From positions 496,001-560,000 of the forward strand of contig NZ_SGWR01000003.1 in NCBI RefSeq assembly GCF_004217315.1: a stretch of DNA of 64,000 nt, read 5' to 3'. This document shows positions 34,681-44,790 of this stretch, piece by piece. A model generated the notes under the pieces. It had not been told where the DNA came from and ran no database searches. It saw only the letters and a list, made by a program, of their open reading frames with translations. Position 1 is the first letter of the stretch. Each line of letters starts with the position of its first letter. Source of the DNA: Corticibacter populi (lineage in GTDB: Bacteria > Pseudomonadota > Gammaproteobacteria > Burkholderiales > Burkholderiaceae_C). The position numbers and the translations under genes were made by a program.

Positions 34681-34980
34681 TCGGTGAGGCCGGTGGTGGA
34701 AAGCGGGTGATGCGGTGAATGGCTGAAGGTTCTGGATTGTTCGGGATATTCCTTTTTATTTGAAATACTATTTTTCGATATGCATATTGGCTGGAAGCCG
34801 AATATTCATATTCCATTTCGTTATCGTTCTGATTATCGGCATGGGGCGCAGGGCGCATGGGTGGTTCGGCACGGCCGGCGCCGGCCGTGCCGCTGTTGCT
34901 GACAGGCCTGGCTGGCGCCGCCCATGAAAAGACCTTGTGCGGCGGCCGGACGCTGTGCGGGCTGCGCGACAATATTGGCC
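34681..34980. promoter_or_regulatory. AT-rich divergent control region of the metNIQ-type operon
   Basis: A 300-bp gap between the divergent MetN-type gene and the TPR methyltransferase. The part at 34740-34830 is far more AT-rich than its surroundings, as expected for promoters in such a genome. It contains TATGCATATT (34779-34788) and ATTCATATT (34804-34812); both words recur upstream of 40194, before the other sulfur-type transport block. They may be sites of a shared sulfur regulator. Confidence 0.4.
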
Positions 34981-36321
34981 ATGACATTGACGCGCAAGTC
35001 GCACGACCCCATCGCTCCGCTGATCGAAGCGGCCCAGCAGCAACTGGCTGATCGGCAACTGACCGGAGCGGCGCAGACCCTGGCGCAGGCGCATCGCCTC
35101 GCGCCACGCGACGCCCGCGTGCATCTGGCACAGGCGCTGCTGCATGAGGCGGCAGGGTACCTGCCGCAGGCGCATGCGGCCATGGAGCAGACCGTGGCCC
35201 TGTCGCCGAGCTGGTGGATGGCGCGGCTCGCCCAGGCCTCCCTGTTGTCGCGGCATGCCGACCATGCGGGCGCCATGCAACAGGCACGCATCGTGCTGCA
35301 GATGGCACCGAACGATGGCTATGCGCTGACGAGCCTGCTGGACATGGCCCATGCCGCGGCCGATTTGCCCTTCGCCATCGAACTGTTGGAGCGCCTGCTG
35401 GCGCGGCAGGGGATTCAGCCGCAACCGCAACCGCAACTGCAACTGCTGCTGGCGCTGGCATGGGACCAGACGCATCTGGGCCGCACCGCCGACGCGCTGC
35501 AGACCTGGGCCCGGTTGAGTCAACTGGCGCCACAGGCGCCGCAGCCGCGCTGGGCGCGTCTGCATCTGCTGCGTCAGGCTGGCGACCGGCAGGGCCTGCA
35601 GGCCGAACTGGCGGCCTTGCATTCGCTCGCTCCCGATGACCCGGTTGTGGCCCATTACACACAGTGGCTGGCAGGGCAGACGCCACCGACACTGCCGCAG
35701 GTTTGGCTGCAGTGGTTGGGAGACGCCGAGGCCGCGCATGACGACGTGCGCATGCAGTTGCGCCAGGGCTACGCGTTGCCGCGTAGCCTGGCTGCCCATC
35801 TGCAAACGCTGTTCCCGCAGCGGCGCTTCGACCTGCTGGATCTCGGTTGTGGCACCGGCTTGCTGGGCCAGCACCTGGGGCGCATCGAGGGCCGCTGCCA
35901 TGGCATCGACATCGCGCCGGCCATGCTGCAGCAGGCCAGCGGGCGACAGGTGTACGACAGCCTGGAGCAGGCCGAGGCGCTCGATGGTCTGCGGGCGATC
36001 GGTGCACGGCAGTTCGATTGCGTTGCCGCGCTGCAACTGTTTCCGTTCATCGGTGATCTGCAGCCGTGTCTGGCGCAGGCGGCGCGGGTCCTGCGACCCG
36101 GGGGCTTGCTGTTCTTTTCCATCGAGACAGGGGCTCAGGACATTGCCGGGCTGCAGCCCGGCGGCCGCTATGTCCACCAGCCCCAGCAGGTGCTGGGCCT
36201 GCTGCGCCAAGCGGGCTTTGCCCATGTGCGGCTGCGGCGGCAGACCCTGTTGCGGCATCGCCACGCGGGGCAGGGCGATGCCGTGCGCGGCGCGCTGGTG
36301 ACGGCGCAGATGCCGGTTTGA
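34981..36321 (+). CDS. TPR-repeat SAM-dependent methyltransferase
   Basis: A 446-residue protein. Residues 1 to about 250 are tetratricopeptide-like helical repeats (LAPRDARVHLAQALLHEAAG, LAPQAPQPRWARLHLLRQAGD); the C-terminal part is a class I methyltransferase with motif I LLDLGCGTGLLGQHLG, then CHGIDIAPAMLQQA, FDCVAALQLFPFIGDL and VLRPGGLLFFSIET. A (CAACCG)-rich stretch encodes QPQPQPQLQLLL between the halves. The ATG at 34981 is chosen because the longer frame upstream has no conserved sequence. The substrate is unknown; it is divergent from the sulfur transporter and may be unrelated to it. Confidence 0.85.
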   Translation: MTLTRKSHDPIAPLIEAAQQQLADRQLTGAAQTLAQAHRLAPRDARVHLAQALLHEAAGYLPQAHAAMEQTVALSPSWWMARLAQASLLSRHADHAGAMQQARIVLQMAPNDGYALTSLLDMAHAAADLPFAIELLERLLARQGIQPQPQPQLQLLLALAWDQTHLGRTADALQTWARLSQLAPQAPQPRWARLHLLRQAGDRQGLQAELAALHSLAPDDPVVAHYTQWLAGQTPPTLPQVWLQWLGDAEAAHDDVRMQLRQGYALPRSLAAHLQTLFPQRRFDLLDLGCGTGLLGQHLGRIEGRCHGIDIAPAMLQQASGRQVYDSLEQAEALDGLRAIGARQFDCVAALQLFPFIGDLQPCLAQAARVLRPGGLLFFSIETGAQDIAGLQPGGRYVHQPQQVLGLLRQAGFAHVRLRRQTLLRHRHAGQGDAVRGALVTAQMPV

Positions 36322-36379
36322 GCCGGTCTGAGGTCTGAGCCGGGCCGCATGTCTCTGACAAGCGCTCCAGGCTACGCTC

Positions 36380-36910
36380 TCAGTCGCCCTCCTGCGGGGC
36401 CTGGCCGGCCTCGCGCAGGGCGGTGGCCAATTGCTGGCGTTCGGGGCAGTCCCCGGCGCCGCAGAGGATCTTCAGGTAGCGATGGTTCTTCTGGGCGGCA
36501 TCGATGTCGCCGGTGGCAATGAACAACTCCCCTTGGTATTCGAGCGCGGCGCGATGCGTGGCGTCGAAGTACAGCGCGCGCTGGTAGGCGTGTGCCGCCT
36601 CGTCGTAGCGCTGGAGCTTCCGCAGGCTGAAGCCCAGCAGGTTGTAGACGTCGGGGTGCGCGTTGTCGCCGGCCTGTTCGATGAGCTGGCGCAGCGCCTG
36701 TGCGGCCTTGTCGTACTCGGCGGAGTAGACCTGCGCGCGAATCGGCGCGAGGTCCGGCAGATCGGCCAGCGGCGCGGTGTCGGCTGCCATGGCCGCAGCC
36801 TGCCAGGCCAGCAGCCAGGAGGCGAGCAGCCCGGCTGCGAGCGGCTGCGCCGGCCTTTGCCGCCCTTGTCTCTTGGCGCGAAGGGAATCCGCGTGGGCGC
36901 CTGCCCTCAT
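36380..36910 (-). CDS. Secreted TPR-repeat protein
   Basis: A 176-residue protein with a signal-type hydrophobic segment (AAGLLASWLLAWQAAAMAAD) cleaved near residue 43, then two to three TPR-like repeats (YDKAAQALRQLIEQAGDNAHPDVYNLLGFSLRKLQRYDEAAHAYQRAL, in parts) and CGAGDCPERQQLATAL near the end. It is probably periplasmic. Its ATG overlaps the stop of the upstream ATPase gene (ATGA), so it belongs to the importer operon, an unusual partner for an SsuABC-type transporter. Confidence 0.8.
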   Translation of the reverse strand: MRAGAHADSLRAKRQGRQRPAQPLAAGLLASWLLAWQAAAMAADTAPLADLPDLAPIRAQVYSAEYDKAAQALRQLIEQAGDNAHPDVYNLLGFSLRKLQRYDEAAHAYQRALYFDATHRAALEYQGELFIATGDIDAAQKNHRYLKILCGAGDCPERQQLATALREAGQAPQEGD

Positions 36911-37689
36911 GCGGCGACCTCCAGCTGGTTCTCGTATTCGCCCATGGCGGCCAGCACCTCGCGCTTGATGGCCGTGAAGGCCGCGCTGGCGCGGTCGCGC
37001 ACACGGGGCAGCGGCACCTTGACATCGCGCACGATCCGGCCCGGCTGGGAATTCATGACGAAGATGCGGTCGCTGAGATAGATGGCCTCGTCCACGTCAT
37101 GGGTCACGAGAATCATGGTGACACCTTCGGCGCGCCAGATGCGCAGCAACTCCTCCTGCAGACGGATGCGGGTGAGCGCGTCGAGCGCGCCCAGCGGCTC
37201 GTCCAGCAGCAGGATCTCGGGCTGGCTGACCAGGCCGCGCGCGATTGCCGCACGCTGCGCCATGCCGCCCGAGAGCTGGTGCGGAAAGGCGGTCTCGAAA
37301 CCGGCCAGGCCCACCAGCTCGATGTGCTCGCGGATCGCCTTGGCTTTCTGGTGCGCCGTCCAGCGGCTGTTGAGCAGCGCCAGTTCGATGTTCTGCTGCA
37401 ACGTCAGCCAGGGCAGCAGCCGGTGGTCCTGGAAAACGATGCCGCGCGAGAGGCTGGTGCCGGTGATCGGCACCGCGCCCTGCTGGATGCTGCCCTTGTA
37501 GTCCGGGTCCAGCCCGGCGATCAGCCGCAGGATGGTCGATTTGCCGCAGCCGCTGGGGCCGACGATGGAGACGAAGGAGCCGGGCTCGACGTCGAAGTTG
37601 ACGTCGGTCAGCACCTGCAGGGGATCGCGGCCCTCGACGTCGTAGCGCTTGGAGACGTTCCGGATGCTCAGTGTGCCAGGGGTTGCCAT
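36907..37689 (-). CDS. SsuB/TauB-type ABC transporter ATP-binding protein
   Basis: A 260-residue ATPase: Walker A GPSGCGKST, Q-loop VFQDHRLLPWLTL, signature LSGGMAQR, Walker B ILLLDEPLGALD, H-loop VTHDVDEA. The sequence is of the nitrate/sulfonate/taurine group. AGGAA lies before the ATG at 37689. It is the third gene of a binding protein-permease-ATPase operon and couples to the TPR gene by a four-base overlap. Confidence 0.94.
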   Translation of the reverse strand: MATPGTLSIRNVSKRYDVEGRDPLQVLTDVNFDVEPGSFVSIVGPSGCGKSTILRLIAGLDPDYKGSIQQGAVPITGTSLSRGIVFQDHRLLPWLTLQQNIELALLNSRWTAHQKAKAIREHIELVGLAGFETAFPHQLSGGMAQRAAIARGLVSQPEILLLDEPLGALDALTRIRLQEELLRIWRAEGVTMILVTHDVDEAIYLSDRIFVMNSQPGRIVRDVKVPLPRVRDRASAAFTAIKREVLAAMGEYENQLEVAA

Positions 37690-37793
37690 GGGGTGTTCCT
37701 TGGGGTGTATGCCGGTGCCGGCCGGTGGTCGGATGGCGCGGGTTTCGGGCTCGCGTATCTGCGTGTTTTCGCGTGTCTGTCGAGGCGCGCCGC

Positions 37794-38654
37794 TCAGCCG
37801 TCGTAGCCCTGCTTCCAGCGCAGCACGCGGCGCTGGAGCCAGAACATGCCGCGGTCGATGGCAAAGCCCACCAGTCCGATGATGGCCATGCAGACCATCA
37901 GCTGGTCGGTCAGCAGCAGGCCCTGGGCGCGGAAGATCAGAAAGCCCAGGCCCTCCAGGCCGCTCAAGCCCTCGGCCACCACCACCAGCGCCCAGGCGAG
38001 GCCAGCCGCATAGCGCAGCGACACCATGATGTTGGGCGCGGCTGCCGGCAGGATGATCTTGCGCACCAACTGCGCGCGGGTGAGCGTGAGCACGCGCGAG
38101 AGCTCGATGTAGTTCTTGTCGACGTTGCGGATGCCCTGCAGCGTGTTGAGGAACACCGGAAAGAACACCGACTTGGCGATCACCAGGATCTTGGCCGGCG
38201 CGCCGATGCCCAGCCACAGCACGATCAGTGGCAGCCAGGCGATGCCCGGAATGTGGCGGATGGTGTCGAAGGTCGGGCCGAAGAACTGCTCGACCTTCTG
38301 CGAGAGACCGGCGGCGACGCCCAGTACCAGGGCGGCGAGCGAGCCGTAGATGAAGGCCTGGCCGACGATGCTGACGCTGGAGAGGAAGTCCTGGGCCAGA
38401 TACTGCTTGGTGAGCATGGTCCAGAAGGCCGTCACCACCTTGGCGGGTTCGGGCAGGAACACCTTGTCGACCCAGCCGAAGCTGGCCGAGGCCTGCCACA
38501 GCGCCAGGATGATGGCCGGCAGGATCAGGCCGATGTAGTTCTGCCGGCCCGCCGCGGCGATGAACTGGCCCCAGAGGCCCGGCCTGGCCTGGCCGCCAGC
38601 GGGAGCGGGCAGGGCAGCGGGCGTCGGAATGGCATTGGCGGAACTGCTGCTCAT
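37794..38654 (-). CDS. SsuC/TauC-type ABC transporter permease
   Basis: A 286-residue inner-membrane permease. After an Ala/Pro-rich leader come about six helices, with TFDTIRHIPGIAWLPLIVLWLGIG and the EAA-like loop IELSRVLTLTRAQLVRKIILPAAAPNIMVSLRYA (about residues 185-215), both typical of sulfonate/nitrate/taurine permeases. It lies 104 bp upstream of the ATPase gene. Confidence 0.94.
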   Translation of the reverse strand: MSSSSANAIPTPAALPAPAGGQARPGLWGQFIAAAGRQNYIGLILPAIILALWQASASFGWVDKVFLPEPAKVVTAFWTMLTKQYLAQDFLSSVSIVGQAFIYGSLAALVLGVAAGLSQKVEQFFGPTFDTIRHIPGIAWLPLIVLWLGIGAPAKILVIAKSVFFPVFLNTLQGIRNVDKNYIELSRVLTLTRAQLVRKIILPAAAPNIMVSLRYAAGLAWALVVVAEGLSGLEGLGFLIFRAQGLLLTDQLMVCMAIIGLVGFAIDRGMFWLQRRVLRWKQGYDG

Positions 38655-38788
38655 GGCATGTCTCGTTTCGTGTTGGATGAAGGGGTGCGGCGGCGGAGCT
38701 GCCGCGGCCGCCAGCGCATGGTGCAGGCCGGATGCAGGCTGCGGGCCAAGGCCCGCTCATGCGCCGCCGGCCATGGCTCGCCGTGGGA

Positions 38789-39880
38789 TCAGTTGTAGAT
38801 CGAGTGGCTGCCGCCCACGAAGAAGCGGCCATCGACGAAGGCGTCGATCTGCTCGTTGGTCAGCTGGCGCTCGTTGAGGATGTCGTCGCCGTTGGCGATG
38901 TACCACTCCTGGAAGGTCTTGATGGCGTTGCGGGCGCGGTCGGCATTGGGCTCGCCGGCCATGAATTCCCACTCGGCCACGTGCGAGAGCTGGAACTTGG
39001 CGACCTCCAGCGGCACACGCGTTTGCTTGGCCACGATCTCGGCGGCATCGTCGAGGTTGTCCTTGGCCCATTCGCGCGTGCGTTCGCGCGCGGCCAGGAA
39101 GGCCTTGATGACATCCGGGTACTTCTCGGCGAAATCGCGGCGCGCGAAGTAGGTCACGCGGCCGGCGTTGTTGACGTAGATGCCATCGTCGGGCGAGCGG
39201 TCCACCACCTTGAGCTTGCCCGACAGCCAGGCGCCGGTGAAGGCGCCGGCCGCCAGGTGGGCGGTGGTGGCGTCGCTGGCGCCCGAGAGCACCGCCGAGA
39301 TGGCCACGGCCGAGTTGTCGATCGACTCGTAGCGGATGCGGCCCTTCTTCTCGCGCGAGTCGAAGGGCAGGCCTGCCTTGACGGCGATCTCGAACGGCGA
39401 GGACCAGTAGCAGCTGATGCGGCTGCTGCCGAACTTCTTGCCGTCCAGGTCCTGGATGCTGTTGATCTCGTCGTTGTCGGCCCGCGCGAGGATGGGCGCG
39501 CGGTAGCGGTTGGAGGGCTCCGAGGCCCAGATGATCACGCCGTCCAGCCCGTTGGCGCGGTGCACCGTGGCCGGGTAGATCATGCGCTGGGCAATGGCGA
39601 TGGCGCCACCGCCCACGGCCGCCGCCTCGGCGCCCAGCAGGTCGGCCGAGCCCGCCGCGATCAGGTTCACCTTGGTGGTGCCGATTTTGTCGAACTCCTC
39701 CTTGAAGAAGCCCTTCTCGCGTGCCACCACCGTCCACGGCGAGAGCTGCAGGTTGATGCTGGGCAGCACCTCGGCAGCAAACGAGGACACGCTGCCGAGC
39801 AGACCGGCCAGCGCCAGGCTCAGGGTGCGCAGGGAACGCAGGCCGTGCCTGCTGCTGTGGGGAGAGGAAAGGGTCGGCAT
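38789..39880 (-). CDS. SsuA-like ABC transporter substrate-binding protein
   Basis: A 363-residue periplasmic binding protein with a signal peptide (LSLALAGLLGSVSSFAAE, cleavage near 36). The NMT1/SsuA-type body shows [55 protein letters not shown] and VDRSPDDGIYVNNAGRVTYFARRDF. AAGGAG precedes the ATG. First gene of the importer operon; the ligand is likely a sulfonate or related compound judging from the neighbours, but nitrate or a pyrimidine precursor cannot be excluded. Confidence 0.9.
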   Translation of the reverse strand: MPTLSSPHSSRHGLRSLRTLSLALAGLLGSVSSFAAEVLPSINLQLSPWTVVAREKGFFKEEFDKIGTTKVNLIAAGSADLLGAEAAAVGGGAIAIAQRMIYPATVHRANGLDGVIIWASEPSNRYRAPILARADNDEINSIQDLDGKKFGSSRISCYWSSPFEIAVKAGLPFDSREKKGRIRYESIDNSAVAISAVLSGASDATTAHLAAGAFTGAWLSGKLKVVDRSPDDGIYVNNAGRVTYFARRDFAEKYPDVIKAFLAARERTREWAKDNLDDAAEIVAKQTRVPLEVAKFQLSHVAEWEFMAGEPNADRARNAIKTFQEWYIANGDDILNERQLTNEQIDAFVDGRFFVGGSHSIYN

Positions 39881-40193
39881 GCGAAAAGCTCCTTGTCGGG
39901 GGCGGATGAATGAATCACGGATCCTGCAAAAGGGGAATGAGGCAGCACCATGGCTGTTCCACCGAATATCGGCATGCGCGATTCATCCGGTGGAATATGG
40001 CATGGTGGTTGCAGGGTGGAGTGATTCTATGGATGGACGGGCGTGTGATGAACGAATGCTTTGTCATTAATAAATGCGAAAAATTTATACCAATGAAAAT
40101 GCGCTTCGTGTTAGCTTAGTTGGTGTTTCAGGTTTTGGTGTTTCTTTCGAATGCCGGATGAACGGGCTTCAAATAAGAAATTCATATTTGTTT
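39881..40193. promoter_or_regulatory. Divergent control region between the two sulfur-type blocks
   Basis: A 313-bp gap, AT-rich from about 40040. It holds an inverted repeat TTCCACCG / CGGTGGAA (39957-39964 and 39988-39995) with each arm flanked by AATAT, and the words ATTCATATT (40180-40188) and TATGCATATT (40193-40202) that also occur at 34779-34812. These are candidate operator sites; no gene is seen here. Confidence 0.4.
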
Positions 40194-41129
40194 ATGCATA
40201 TTCGACTGAATATCCCGCTGGACCGATTGCGGTGGCAGTGGTCCAAGGCGGCGGCGCGGTGGGCATGCGCGACTGTGCTGGTGGCCACGCATGCGATTGG
40301 TGGCGGCGTGGCGCCCCTGGCGGCTGGCACCAGAGACAGCCCCGTGCCCCAGACTCCGCAGACCCCGCGGAGCTTGCAGACCCTGAAAATTGGCCTACCG
40401 GCCCAGGCCATGCCCCTGCAAAGCAGCCAGCGCGATTACACCGAAGAAGGGCTGGAGGCTGCGCTGGCATTGGCACTGGCCGAGCGCCTGGGCATGCGGG
40501 CCGAACTGCTGCCGCTGCCGGCCGGCGGTGAACAGGCCGCGTTGCAGCAGGGACAGGTCGATGTTGCACTGCTGCAGGCATCCGCGGCAAGGCCGCCAGC
40601 GTTCGATGGCGAGGCCGTTACCGCCTTGCTGCCCACCGGGTTCGAAACGCCGCTGAGCGTGGCGATGCGCTCGGACACCGATGTGCGCGACTGGCGGGAC
40701 CTGGAGGGCCGCACGGTGTGCCTGACGCATGCCAGCGCCCGGGCGCATGCGTGGCTGGAAGGGCTGGGCGCGCGCCTGCACTGGCTGGATGCGCCGGCAC
40801 AGGTGCTGGCGCAGGTGCGCACCGGCCAGTGCGACGCGGCGCTGGGCAACCAGGCGCAGTTGCAGGCCTTGTTCGAGCGGCAGGAGTGGCGCAAGTTTTC
40901 CGCCACGCTGCCCCCCCAGCAGCCACAGGCACTGTGGCTGGCGGTGGGCCGAGCAGAGGATGGCGCGGATGACGATGCCGGTGACGGCGCCGAGGCCTGG
41001 GCGGCACGCCTGCAGCCCGTGCTGGCCGAACTGGGCAGTCCCGCGCAATGGGACGCCCGGGTGCGTCAATGGGCGGCGGACGTGGCCTTCGAGGTCTACT
41101 TCGACCAGATCGGGCCGGATTGCCATTGA
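40194..41129 (+). CDS. Periplasmic solute-binding (SBP family 3-like) protein
   Basis: A 311-residue protein. Residues 10-45 form a signal peptide (WACATVLVATHAIGGGVAPLAAG). The body has the bacterial solute-binding family 3 pattern: LKIGLPAQAMPLQ, EEGLEAALALALAERLGMRAELLPLP, LQQGQVDVALLQASAARP, DWRDLEGRTVCLTHASARAHAWL and TGQCDAALGNQAQLQALF. No permease or ATPase adjoins it. Instead its stop overlaps the start of a di-haem peroxidase (TGATG), so it probably senses or delivers a ligand for that enzyme. The ATG at 40194 best places the signal peptide. Confidence 0.8.
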   Translation: MHIRLNIPLDRLRWQWSKAAARWACATVLVATHAIGGGVAPLAAGTRDSPVPQTPQTPRSLQTLKIGLPAQAMPLQSSQRDYTEEGLEAALALALAERLGMRAELLPLPAGGEQAALQQGQVDVALLQASAARPPAFDGEAVTALLPTGFETPLSVAMRSDTDVRDWRDLEGRTVCLTHASARAHAWLEGLGARLHWLDAPAQVLAQVRTGQCDAALGNQAQLQALFERQEWRKFSATLPPQQPQALWLAVGRAEDGADDDAGDGAEAWAARLQPVLAELGSPAQWDARVRQWAADVAFEVYFDQIGPDCH

Positions 41130-42328
41130 TGTTCGCGCAGTCGGCGGGGCAGGAGCGGCGTGTGTGCTGGCTGGCACTGACCCTGCCATGGCTGGTCTGT
41201 CTGCTGATGGGGTTGGGCTCGGCGTTGCGGCAGGCCGGAGCCGAATCCCGGGCGGCCTGGGCCTTGCATGAGGCGGCGCTGCTGCGCCAGTGGTACCAGC
41301 AGGATGCCAGCCAGTGGCCGCCAGCCTGGATCGATGACGGCGTGGCCTACCAGGAGCTCGGGGCATGGCAGCCGCCACCCGTTGCCGATGCCACCGGCAC
41401 GACTGGCGCTGCCATGGTGGCCAGGGTGGCGCTCGGGCGCGCCCTGTTCTTCGATGCGCGCCTGTCGGTGGCGGGAGAGGTCTCCTGTGCCAGCTGCCAT
41501 CAGCCGGCGCGGGGCTGGAGCAGCGGCACCGCGGTGGGCATTGGCCATGCAGGTCAGTTGGGGCGGCGCAACCCGCCCGCGCTGCATGCGGTGGCCGGCC
41601 ACCGGGTGTTCGGCTGGGACGGCCGCAGCACCTCCCTTGGGGCGCAGTCGCTGCTGGCGCTGACGCGTCCTGACGAGATGGCCAATCCTTCGCTCGAACC
41701 GGTGCTGGCGTGGCTGGCCGCCGATGCCGACTATGCAACCCGCTTTGCCGCGGCCTATGGGCCTGGCGCTGGCAGCGCGGGCGGCGACGGCCCGGCGCGG
41801 CCGGATGCCGCGCAGCTGGGCGATGCGCTGGCGGCCTTTCTGGGCAGCCTCGACAAGCCGTCGGCTTTCGATCGCTTCATGCAGGGCCAGCACACGGCGC
41901 TGAGCGACCAGCAAATCCGGGGGCTGCACCTTTTCCGCACCCGTGCGCGCTGCGCCAACTGCCACTTCGGGCCGCTGCTCAGCGACGGCCGGTTCCACAA
42001 CCTGAAGATCGCCTCGTTCGGCGAACCGGCCGAGGACCTGGGGCGTTATGGCGTGACCGGCCAGCCGCAGGACGCGGGGGCATTTCGCACCCCCAGCCTG
42101 CGCCACGTGGCAGAGACCGCGCCCTACATGCACAGCGGCCTGTTCGACAGCCTCGATGGCGTGATCCGCCTCTACGAGCGCGGTGGTGGCGAGGTGTGGG
42201 CGCGCAATGCGCAGGAGGCGGCGGCGCCGCTCTACCGCTTCGCGGTGCGCGCCTCCGGGCAACTGCGGCCGCTGACGCTGAGCGAAGCCGATCGCGCCGC
42301 GCTGCGGGCCTTCCTGCAGGCCTTGTAA
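41129..42328 (+). CDS. MauG/CcpA-type di-haem cytochrome c peroxidase
   Basis: A 399-residue periplasmic c-type cytochrome with an N-terminal signal anchor (CWLALTLPWLVCLLMGLGSA). Two haem-binding motifs are seen, CASCH (after GRALFFDARLSVAGEVS) and CANCH (after HLFRTRAR), in the positions of the bacterial CCP/MauG family. FRTPSLRHVAETAPYMHSG is the usual C-terminal signature. It is translationally coupled to the solute-binding protein upstream. It may reduce peroxide or oxidise a specific substrate; the downstream end is closed by a large hairpin. Confidence 0.93.
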   Translation: MFAQSAGQERRVCWLALTLPWLVCLLMGLGSALRQAGAESRAAWALHEAALLRQWYQQDASQWPPAWIDDGVAYQELGAWQPPPVADATGTTGAAMVARVALGRALFFDARLSVAGEVSCASCHQPARGWSSGTAVGIGHAGQLGRRNPPALHAVAGHRVFGWDGRSTSLGAQSLLALTRPDEMANPSLEPVLAWLAADADYATRFAAAYGPGAGSAGGDGPARPDAAQLGDALAAFLGSLDKPSAFDRFMQGQHTALSDQQIRGLHLFRTRARCANCHFGPLLSDGRFHNLKIASFGEPAEDLGRYGVTGQPQDAGAFRTPSLRHVAETAPYMHSGLFDSLDGVIRLYERGGGEVWARNAQEAAAPLYRFAVRASGQLRPLTLSEADRAALRAFLQAL

Positions 42329-42330
42329 GA

Positions 42331-42380
42331 GCCTGTTCACCATCTTTTCGCGATCCACGAAAAGATGGTGAACAGGTTTT
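42331..42380 (+). terminator. 19-bp hairpin terminator built from the dispersed repeat (copy 3)
   Basis: CCTGTTCACCATCTTTTCG (42332-42350) pairs perfectly with 42358-42376 across a seven-base loop and is followed by TTTT. It lies between the convergent peroxidase (+) and AcoR-type regulator (-) genes. Its arms are relatives of the single repeats at 4657, 11791 and 55371, here duplicated head to head. Confidence 0.88.
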
Positions 42381-42394
42381 AAGAGCGCCGGAGT

Positions 42395-44362
<1,968 letters not shown>

Positions 44363-44790
44363 GCATGTCTCCTTTTTTCTCGGGCCTGCCGGCGCTGCCA
44401 TGGGCTCGGTGCGTCAGTCGCGGGAACCATGGCGGGTCAGGCAGTCGATGCGCGCATGTGCATGCGGTCCGGCCCATTATAGGAGTCGATCCTTTGCTGC
44501 CTCACCCGCAGCGGTCCCACCCGTGAGCCATTGACGCACTGTTGAAAAACGAGACAGGTGACATGTTCCGGATTGCCACGGTGTCGGTATGAATCTCCTG
44601 ATCCTGATTTTTTTATGTTTTGAATCAATGGCTTGAAAATGACGTTGGTTGGCATGAAGTTTGAATGACGGGAACTGCACAGAAACCTGTTCTGTCGCGC
44701 CCGACTGCGCCACCGTGCACCCCAGGTTTGAAAAGCCCCAATGGCCGAAGGGGCAGGTGGCCTGACTGCAACCCCAAAGGAGACAACACC
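44363..44790. promoter_or_regulatory. 428-bp region between the activator and the aldehyde dehydrogenase gene
   Basis: No gene is seen. The stretch holds the -24/-12 promoter at 44650-44665 and, about 100 bp upstream of it, a TGT-N11-ACA dyad (44540-44556) that could be an upstream activator site for the divergent AcoR-type protein. The distance fits enhancer-type activation with DNA looping. Confidence 0.45.
44650..44665 (+). promoter_or_regulatory. Sigma-54 (-24/-12) promoter of the aldehyde dehydrogenase gene
   Basis: TGGCATG-AAGT-TTGAA matches the sigma-54 consensus TGGCAYG-N4-TTGCW except for A in place of the C in TTGC. The GG and TTG elements have the correct spacing. It lies 125 bp before the start codon, downstream of a divergent sigma-54 activator gene. 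Confidence 0.65.
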
